Below, piece by piece: positions 1-5,129 of a stretch of 8,752 nucleotides of DNA. The stretch covers positions 1 to 8,752 of the forward strand of contig JAAZLM010000170.1 in the NCBI GenBank assembly GCA_012799315.1, given 5' to 3'. The notes under the pieces are model-generated. The model was not told the DNA's origin. It ran no database searches and saw only the letters and a program-made list of their open reading frames with translations. This DNA comes from Clostridiales bacterium (GTDB taxonomy: Bacteria; Bacillota; Clostridia; Oscillospirales; Ruminococcaceae). Both the position numbers and the translations under genes were made by a program. Positions within the stretch are counted from its first letter, which is position 1. Every line of letters starts with the position of its first letter.

Positions 1-445
1 CTGTTTGGAATCCATCAACTATGCCTTGCTTGAAAATGCCGTATTTGTACCTAATGCCATATCCATTGAGTGGTAGATTCAGTGTTGCTGCACTATCAAG
101 AAAACAGGCTGCTAATCTGCCAAGTCCACCATTACCCAATGCTGCATCTTCTACCTCTTCTAAATCCCTTAAGCTAAAACCATGGCTTTTCAAAACCTCG
201 TCTACTTCATCAAGAATCCCTAGACAAAGTAGATTGTTAAAAATTGTTCTTCCCATTAAGAACTCAGCGGAAAAGTAACTTGCTTTCCTACTATTTAGAT
301 GTTCCTGCGTGCTCCTTGCCCAATTCTGTGAAATTCCATCCATTATGACCTGTGAAATTTCCTCGTGAATCTGCTGCGGTGTTGCATCTTTCGGTAGAGT
401 CCCTAACACCTGATCCAATTGGTTTCTTAAAGTCATTTTAACCAT
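1..445 (-). CDS. glgP: Glycogen/maltodextrin phosphorylase, N-terminal part (cut by left edge)
   Basis: The enzyme releases glucose-1-phosphate from the non-reducing ends of alpha-1,4-glucans, using pyridoxal phosphate, in the cytoplasm. Only the first 148 codons are present; the family is usually about 750-840 residues, so the catalytic C-terminal half and the PLP lysine lie outside. What is visible is diagnostic: YFSAEFLMGR at residues 57-66, DAALGNGGLGRLAACFLDS at about 100-118 and GYGIRYKYGIFKQ at 128-140, all classic N-terminal blocks of GT35 phosphorylases. The start is ATG at 445, with AGGAGG five bases upstream; a second in-frame ATG at codon 4 is too far from it. It is the third gene of the regulator-malQ-glgP operon, nine bases after malQ, and the malQ stop codon sits inside its ribosome binding site. 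The family is secure. Whether it prefers glycogen (GlgP) or maltodextrin (MalP) cannot be decided, though pairing with malQ suits maltodextrin. Confidence 0.95.
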   Translation of the reverse strand, partial: MVKMTLRNQLDQVLGTLPKDATPQQIHEEISQVIMDGISQNWARSTQEHLNSRKASYFSAEFLMGRTIFNNLLCLGILDEVDEVLKSHGFSLRDLEEVEDAALGNGGLGRLAACFLDSAATLNLPLNGYGIRYKYGIFKQGIVDGFQT

Positions 446-448
446 TTG

Positions 449-456
449 CTCCTCCT
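449..456 (-). promoter_or_regulatory. Ribosome binding site of glgP, overlapping the malQ stop
   Basis: On the minus strand the sequence reads TAGGAGGAGCAAATG. AGGAGG lies five bases before the glgP ATG, and the malQ stop TAG (457-455) shares its last two bases with it. A ribosome ending malQ is therefore already at the glgP start signal, which suggests translational coupling. Confidence 0.85.
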
Positions 457-1930
457 ATCGTCTACATAGCTTAGTAAGCTTTTTTATCTTATGGGCTAGT
501 CTGGGGGAGAAATCTGATTTCAACGCTCTCCATCTCCAATTTTGCCCAACAGTTGATGGTATGTTCATTCTCGCCTTGCTGCCAAGTCCTAAGAAATCTT
601 GCATCTGTGCAATGGCTGTATCCGCTGTACTCGACCATGCAAGTCGAATTATCGCCCATGGGAGTTTGCTCTTTCTTTTTATATCAAGATAATCCATAGC
701 GAACTTTATTTCTTCCTTTGTTGCTGACTTTACCCACCCTGTAATAGTTTCACTATCGTGGGTACCAGTATAAACAACGCAGTTGCTATCTTTATAATTC
801 TGTGGTAGATAAACACTATCGGCATTAGGATCGAATGCGAATTGCAAGACCTTCATACCGGGGAATCCCGTATCCTCAAGCAATTTTTCAACCGAATCGG
901 TGATAAATCCTAGATCCTCAGCTATAATTTTAGTTTTGCCAATCTCATTCTCTATCGCATTGAATAGATCTATCCCCGGTCCATCACGCCATACACCATT
1001 CTCGGCAGTTTTATGACTATATGGAATTGCATAATATCCGTCGAACCCTCTAAAATGATCTATTCTGACTACATCGTATATCGTAGTGGCGAACTCGATT
1101 CGCTTAACCCACCATGAAAATTTGTCTTTTTTCATTCTATCCCAGTTGTAGAGGGGATTCCCCCATAATTGGCCAAGGGGAGTAAAACAATCCGGCGGGC
1201 AGCCTGCAACTTCAATAGGATTTAAATCCTTATCAAGTATGTATAATTCAGGCTCGCACCAAACTTCAACACTATCATACGCAACGTATATCGGTATATC
1301 GCCGACTATTTCAATGCCGTTTTTATTGGCATATTGCTTTAGATTCGACCACTGCTCGAAAAATTTGAATTGCATGAACTTCCACATTTGGATTTCGTCA
1401 GATAACCTATTATTTGCATCTGCTAGGGCATTTTCTTTACGGTGAACAAGATCGTCGCTCCATTCTATCCACGGTCTACCACCATTTTCAAACTTCAGCG
1501 CCATGAATAGAGCATAGTCATCAAGCCAAAATTTATTTTCCTTTATAAATTTAAGATATTTATCCGATTCATCCCCATTAAAATTATTCGATGCTATTTT
1601 TAATACTTTAAATATGTTATTGTAAATCTTACCATAATTGACATATCTCTTATTATCGTACCAGTCCAAATCTTTATAATCACTATCGGAAAGGAGTCCC
1701 TCTTCATTCAATATATCTAGATCTATGAAGTATGGATTCCCCGCAAAAATCGAAAATGATTGATATGGCGAATCGCCGAATCCGGTCGGCACAACGGGCA
1801 GAATCTGCCAATACTTCTGATCGCATTCTACAAGGTAGTCTACAAAGTCATAAGCCTCTTTACCCATTGTTCCAATTCCATATGGCGATGGTAAACTCGA
1901 AATATGCAGTAAAATACCGCTTTTACGCAT
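455..1930 (-). CDS. malQ: 4-alpha-glucanotransferase (amylomaltase, GH77)
   Basis: This cytoplasmic enzyme transfers alpha-1,4-glucan segments between maltodextrins, making chains long enough for the phosphorylase and freeing glucose. The N-terminus SGILLHISSLPSPYGIGTMG is typical of GH77. The loop CPPDCFTPLGQLWGNPLYNW is present, as are all three catalytic acids. Numbered from the chosen start, these are nucleophile D291 in VVRIDHFRG, acid/base E338 in IIAEDLG and stabiliser D392 in YTGTHDSETITGW. The last block usually reads GTHDN, so the Ser after the Asp is unusual. At 491 residues it has normal bacterial length. An ATG two codons upstream (1936) also opens the frame, but it lies one base from the Shine-Dalgarno. 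The ATG at 1930 has seven bases of spacing and is preferred. It lies between the LacI-type regulator and glgP, in one operon. Confidence 0.97.
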   Translation of the reverse strand: MRKSGILLHISSLPSPYGIGTMGKEAYDFVDYLVECDQKYWQILPVVPTGFGDSPYQSFSIFAGNPYFIDLDILNEEGLLSDSDYKDLDWYDNKRYVNYGKIYNNIFKVLKIASNNFNGDESDKYLKFIKENKFWLDDYALFMALKFENGGRPWIEWSDDLVHRKENALADANNRLSDEIQMWKFMQFKFFEQWSNLKQYANKNGIEIVGDIPIYVAYDSVEVWCEPELYILDKDLNPIEVAGCPPDCFTPLGQLWGNPLYNWDRMKKDKFSWWVKRIEFATTIYDVVRIDHFRGFDGYYAIPYSHKTAENGVWRDGPGIDLFNAIENEIGKTKIIAEDLGFITDSVEKLLEDTGFPGMKVLQFAFDPNADSVYLPQNYKDSNCVVYTGTHDSETITGWVKSATKEEIKFAMDYLDIKRKSKLPWAIIRLAWSSTADTAIAQMQDFLGLGSKARMNIPSTVGQNWRWRALKSDFSPRLAHKIKKLTKLCRR

Positions 1931-1937
1931 ATGCATT

Positions 1938-1943
1938 CTCCTT
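1938..1943 (-). promoter_or_regulatory. Ribosome binding site of malQ, containing the regulator's stop
   Basis: The minus strand reads TAAGGAGAATGCATATG. The TAA stop of the LacI gene (1944-1942) runs directly into AAGGAG. Spacing is seven bases to the ATG at 1930 but only one to the ATG at 1936, which decides the start. The arrangement mirrors the malQ-glgP junction. Confidence 0.8.
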
Positions 1944-2946
1944 ACTTAAACCGCTTAACCGAATCCCCCTCTTGCAATGTTGCCTCTAATAAAACATGGC
2001 TAGCTGGTTTATTTTTCTCTATCATATCCATTAGTAAATTTATACTTATTGCCGCAATTTCCTTCTCCGGTTGGGAAATTGTAGTTAATCTAGGAGTGTA
2101 ATAATTAGCAAGTTCAATCCCGTCAAATCCGATTACTGAAACATCTTCGGGTACTTTTTTCCCTAAATCGTTCAGCGCTCTAATTGCTCCCATTCCCATA
2201 ATATCCGACATTGCAAAAATTGCGGTTACGTCGTTATTCTTAGCTAACAATGCTTTTGTAGCTTCATATGCAGCGGAAATTGAGAATTTACTCTCAACAT
2301 AGGTATCACTATCAAAGTTGGCATTGTTCTTTTTAAAGCTATTTTTGCAACCATCAAGTCTTAGTAAAGCGGCATTTGCCTTATCAAATTCACCGCTGAT
2401 TATTCCAATTTTTTTATGCCCACTATCGAAAAAGTGATCGATCGCCTTCTCCGCACCGCTCATATCATTTACACAGACACTCGATAAATTGGCAAATTCT
2501 AACTCCCTAGCATAGGTAGTGCTTAGAACACAAGGTATCTTAATACCATCGAATTCTTCTTTGAAGAAGTTGATATTACCAGCAAGGAAGATGATCCCGA
2601 TTGGCTTTTGTTCAATGCAAAGACGGAGTGCCATCTTAACCTCATTATCATCTTCACCGATATAATGCACTATCGCACTTATCCCCGCCTTATCGGTGGC
2701 AACTTGGATATGTTCTATAATAGTTGAGAAGAATAGGTTGAAACTACCCTTTACGATAATTAAGATGTTCTTGCTAACATTTTGCTTGAGCTGTCTTGCG
2801 TTAGCATTGGGAACATAATTATATTTCTTGACGATTTCATTAATCTTTTTCTTTGTTTCCTCGCTGATGTCTTTGTGTCCGTTCAGGGCTCTTGATACTG
2901 TGCTAACACCATATCCCGATAATCTTGCTATGTCTTTAATAGTCAC
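1942..2946 (-). CDS. LacI/GalR-family transcriptional regulator (probable maltodextrin regulator)
   Basis: This is a DNA-binding repressor-type protein of 334 residues, the normal LacI-family length. Residues 2-23 (TIKDIARLSGYGVSTVSRALNG) form the helix-turn-helix. The hinge around 47-55 contains NARQLK, with the leucine that usually enters the operator minor groove. Residues 60-334 form a periplasmic-binding-protein-like sensor domain, with the family block VIGFDGIELANYYTPRLTTI at 271-290. The start is GTG at 2946, with AGAGGA eight bases upstream; no ATG fits the conserved N-terminus. It heads the operon with malQ and glgP and diverges from pulA, so a role in sensing maltose or maltodextrin (MalR-like) is inferred. 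The effector cannot be read from the sequence. A perfect palindrome 37 bases upstream suggests autoregulation. Confidence 0.93.
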   Translation of the reverse strand: MTIKDIARLSGYGVSTVSRALNGHKDISEETKKKINEIVKKYNYVPNANARQLKQNVSKNILIIVKGSFNLFFSTIIEHIQVATDKAGISAIVHYIGEDDNEVKMALRLCIEQKPIGIIFLAGNINFFKEEFDGIKIPCVLSTTYARELEFANLSSVCVNDMSGAEKAIDHFFDSGHKKIGIISGEFDKANAALLRLDGCKNSFKKNNANFDSDTYVESKFSISAAYEATKALLAKNNDVTAIFAMSDIMGMGAIRALNDLGKKVPEDVSVIGFDGIELANYYTPRLTTISQPEKEIAAISINLLMDMIEKNKPASHVLLEATLQEGDSVKRFK

Positions 2947-2954
2947 ACTATCAA

Positions 2955-2960
2955 TCCTCT
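2955..2960 (-). promoter_or_regulatory. Ribosome binding site deciding the GTG start of the regulator
   Basis: AGAGGA on the minus strand stands eight bases before GTG at 2946, and translation from there gives the expected LacI N-terminus (TIKDIARLSG). An octamer variant (TGATAGTG in the sense strand, 2953-2946) lies between the two and overlaps the first base of the start codon. Confidence 0.7.
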
Positions 2961-2982
2961 CGAAATTCTTTTCTTCCGGGAA

Positions 2983-2996
2983 CGTTACCGGTAACG
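2983..2996. promoter_or_regulatory. Probable operator: perfect 14-bp palindrome CGTTACCGGTAACG
   Basis: CGTTACCGGTAACG equals its own reverse complement. It is flanked by GGAA on the left and, after one extra base, TTCC on the right, extending the symmetry imperfectly. The even-length palindrome with a central CG is the usual form of LacI-family operators. It overlaps the predicted transcription start of the regulator operon, a classic repression position. That it is bound by the adjacent regulator is inference. Confidence 0.75.
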
Positions 2997-3002
2997 ATTC
3001 CT

Positions 3003-3031
3003 ATATTAGCATATCAAATATGAAAAATCAA
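3003..3031 (-). promoter_or_regulatory. Sigma-A-like promoter of the regulator-malQ-glgP operon
   Basis: On the minus strand, a -35 TTGATT (3031-3026) is followed by 17 bases and a -10 TAATAT (3008-3003). TG with one-base spacing before the -10 gives an extended -10 element. Transcription would start near 2996, at the edge of the palindrome and about 50 bases before the GTG. Each hexamer matches consensus at four of six positions, so this is a reasonable prediction, not a certain one. Confidence 0.55.
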
Positions 3032-3104
3032 TGGCTTTTAAGCATTTTCGTCATAATGCATTAAGAAATTTATATTTGTTGTACATTATAAACAAGTAAA
3101 GTTT

Positions 3105-3116
3105 TGTTAACTAACA
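3105..3116. promoter_or_regulatory. Inverted repeat TGTTA-AC-TAACA upstream of the pulA promoter
   Basis: Five-base arms TGTTA and TAACA flank a two-base centre. The site sits roughly 50 bases upstream of the predicted pulA start point, centred about 18 bases upstream of its -35. The GTTA/TAAC half-sites resemble those of the palindrome at 2983-2996, but there the halves are separated by four bases, not two. It could be a binding site for the same or another regulator, or a chance feature of AT-rich DNA. Confidence 0.3.
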
Positions 3117-3128
3117 TAAAAACTGCAC

Positions 3129-3156
3129 TTGAAATAAATAAATTTACGTATATAAT
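3129..3156 (+). promoter_or_regulatory. Sigma-A-like promoter of pulA
   Basis: TTGAAA at 3129-3134 and a consensus TATAAT at 3151-3156 are separated by 16 bases. Transcription should start near 3163, leaving a leader of about 30 bases, with no room for a riboswitch. This is the best promoter match in the window and suggests basally strong expression unless repressed. Confidence 0.7.
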
Positions 3157-3178
3157 GGTAGTTACATTTATTGAATCT

Positions 3179-3184
3179 GGGAGG
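3179..3184 (+). promoter_or_regulatory. Ribosome binding site deciding the pulA start
   Basis: GGGAGG lies eight bases before ATG at 3193. An in-frame GTG at 3184 would give three extra residues, but it overlaps the Shine-Dalgarno itself and cannot use it, so ATG at 3193 is taken as the start. Confidence 0.85.
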
Positions 3185-3192
3185 TGTTTCTA

Positions 3193-5079
3193 ATGTTCGA
3201 GATTAGTAGCGAAATGCTAGGCATGGAATACGGTGCTATTTACACTGAGAATTCCACTACATTCAGATTATGGTCACCTACATCGCAGTCCGTATCTTTG
3301 CAGCTATATAAAGATGGAAATTACGGTGATGCCTATGAAATTCATACCATGGATAGACTGGATAGCGGCATTTGGGAGGTTGAAGTAAACGGCGATCTTG
3401 ACGGTATATATTATACATATCGGATCGGCAGCGGTAATTGCCATCATGAAGTTGTCGACATTAATGCGAAAGCTGTCGGTGCTAATGGAATGCGTGGCAT
3501 GGTGGTGAATATGAACGATACTAATCCCCTCGGGTGGGAGGATCAAAATAGGATTAAATTAGATCACTACACCGATGCAATTATATATGAAGTTCATGTA
3601 CGGGATTTCTCCATTGATGAAAGTGGCAATTTTAATTTTAGGGGGAAGTTCCTTGCCTTCACGGAAACGGGACGGACAAATACACAGGGCGATTCAGTCG
3701 GGCTTGATAGCTTGATTGAACTTGGTATTACTCATGTTCACCTACTACCATCATATGATTTTGAGTCAATTGATGAGCTTAATCTAGAAAAGCCAGCCTT
3801 TAACTGGGGATATGATCCGCAGAATTATAATGCACCTGAAGGCTCATATTCAACCAATGCAAGGGATGGACACATTAGAATTAAGGAGCTAAAATTACTA
3901 ATTAAGACGCTGCATGATCATGGCATCGGCGTTGTTATGGATATGGTTTATAACCATACTTACCGAGCAATTGATTCAAGCTTCAATAGAATTGTTCCAA
4001 ATTATTATTACCGATTCAGCGGTGATAAATTCTCAAATGGATCCGGTTGCGGGAATGAAATTGCGTCCGAACGTGAAATGGTGAGGAAATTCATCGTTGA
4101 TAGTGCATCATTTTGGGCAAGAGAATATAAAATTGATGGGATCCGCTTTGATCTAATGGGCTTGATGGACATTATAACTTTGCAAGAGATTGAACGCACA
4201 ATCCGAAAATTCAATCCCAATTTCATCATATATGGTGAGGGGTGGACTGCTGGCGACACTCCGCTAGAACATGAATTACGTGGGATAAAGTCCAATGCAA
4301 AAAAGATCCCCAATATAGCCTTCTTCAATGATAATTTCCGTGATGCGATTAAGGGCAATGTTTTCGATAGTAGGGATAGAGGTTATGCAAATGGTAATGT
4401 TGGTGCTTCCCATCGCATCAAATATGGGATTGTCGGCGCCATACCGCATCATCAATTGCGTGAATCGATCGATGATTCGTGGGCAATTTCACCGTGTCAA
4501 TCCGTCAATTATGTTGAGGCGCACGATAATTTAACCCTATGGGATAAATTCTCTGTATCGAATGCCGATGATAGCCATGAAGATAGAGTAAGAATGGCGA
4601 AACTATCGGCAGCGATAATATTCCTTTCACAAGGCATTCCTTTCATTCAAGCGGGACAGGAATTCCTACGCTCAAAAGGCGGCGACGAGAATAGCTATCA
4701 ATCGAGTGATGAAATCAACAGTATTAAGTGGAATTCTAAAACAAAGTATTATGATGTTTTTAGCTACTATCGTGGATTAATCGAGTTTAGAAAAAAGCAT
4801 GATGTGCTACGTTTAATCAGGCAAAATTATGTCAATGAGCGTTTATCTTTTGAAGAAAATCTACCCGACAACATTATCGGATACACTTTAACAAAAGATG
4901 AAGAAAAGCATATAAAAGTCTATTTTAATTCTGGTAAATCTACCGTAAAAGTCGCCCTACCGCCCGCACAATACAGTATATATATCAATGAAAACCATGC
5001 AAGCACCATACCTTTACACACCGTTAGCGGCGAGATCGATATTCCTCCAATTTCGGCAATTGTTGTTGCAAATTTTTAA
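3193..5079 (+). CDS. pulA: Type I pullulanase (GH13), intracellular
   Basis: This debranching enzyme hydrolyses alpha-1,6 links in pullulan, limit dextrins or glycogen. From ATG 3193 it has 628 residues. Roughly 10-95 look like a CBM48 module (TFRLWSPTSQSV and following beta strands), then the TIM-barrel catalytic domain, then a beta-sandwich C-terminus from about 530. The pullulanase signature appears as FNWGYDP at 203-209. Other blocks are region I DMVYNH (250-255), nucleophile D320 in DGIRFDLMG, acid/base E349 in IIYGEGW and the third acid D445 in VEAHDN, all intact. There is no signal peptide, transmembrane segment or cell-wall anchor, so it works in the cytoplasm on imported dextrins or stored glycogen. 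It diverges from the regulator-malQ-glgP operon, which uses its products. Isoamylase or GlgX is less likely because of the NWGYDP motif. Confidence 0.96.
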   Translation: MFEISSEMLGMEYGAIYTENSTTFRLWSPTSQSVSLQLYKDGNYGDAYEIHTMDRLDSGIWEVEVNGDLDGIYYTYRIGSGNCHHEVVDINAKAVGANGMRGMVVNMNDTNPLGWEDQNRIKLDHYTDAIIYEVHVRDFSIDESGNFNFRGKFLAFTETGRTNTQGDSVGLDSLIELGITHVHLLPSYDFESIDELNLEKPAFNWGYDPQNYNAPEGSYSTNARDGHIRIKELKLLIKTLHDHGIGVVMDMVYNHTYRAIDSSFNRIVPNYYYRFSGDKFSNGSGCGNEIASEREMVRKFIVDSASFWAREYKIDGIRFDLMGLMDIITLQEIERTIRKFNPNFIIYGEGWTAGDTPLEHELRGIKSNAKKIPNIAFFNDNFRDAIKGNVFDSRDRGYANGNVGASHRIKYGIVGAIPHHQLRESIDDSWAISPCQSVNYVEAHDNLTLWDKFSVSNADDSHEDRVRMAKLSAAIIFLSQGIPFIQAGQEFLRSKGGDENSYQSSDEINSIKWNSKTKYYDVFSYYRGLIEFRKKHDVLRLIRQNYVNERLSFEENLPDNIIGYTLTKDEEKHIKVYFNSGKSTVKVALPPAQYSIYINENHASTIPLHTVSGEIDIPPISAIVVANF

Positions 5080-5085
5080 GGGCAA

Positions 5086-5120
5086 AAAGAAACAGCAGTG
5101 GGATCCCACTGCTGTTTTTC
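5086..5120. terminator. Bidirectional intrinsic terminator between convergent genes
   Basis: A perfect 26-base palindrome (5091-5116) folds into an 11-bp stem, AACAGCAGTGG paired with CCACTGCTGTT, around a GATC loop. It is followed by TTT on the plus strand and by TTTCTTTTT on the minus strand. It stands seven bases past the pulA stop region on one side and ends about ten bases from the ABC gene's stop on the other, so it can end both transcripts. Confidence 0.9.
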
Positions 5121-5129
5121 TAATTTAAA

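Noticed and set aside
21..278. 85-residue plus-strand frame at the left edge
   Set aside because: It is antisense to the glgP N-terminus, which carries unmistakable phosphorylase motifs.
3042..3059. Inverted repeat GCATT...AATGC with an eight-base gap in the divergent region
   Set aside because: Short arms in AT-rich DNA, no relation to either promoter or the main palindrome, and no similarity to a known site.
3184..3192. Upstream GTG start for pulA
   Set aside because: The GTG overlaps the GGGAGG ribosome binding site, whereas ATG at 3193 has ideal spacing.
2947..3192. Catabolite-responsive element (CcpA site) or riboswitch in the divergent region
   Set aside because: I found no match to the usual CcpA consensus, and the predicted leaders of about 30 and 50 bases are too short for a riboswitch.
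4459..4480. GATC-rich inverted repeat inside pulA
   Set aside because: It lies within conserved coding sequence, has no poly-T run, and is explained by the codons for the Glu-Ser-Ile-Asp-Asp-Ser stretch.
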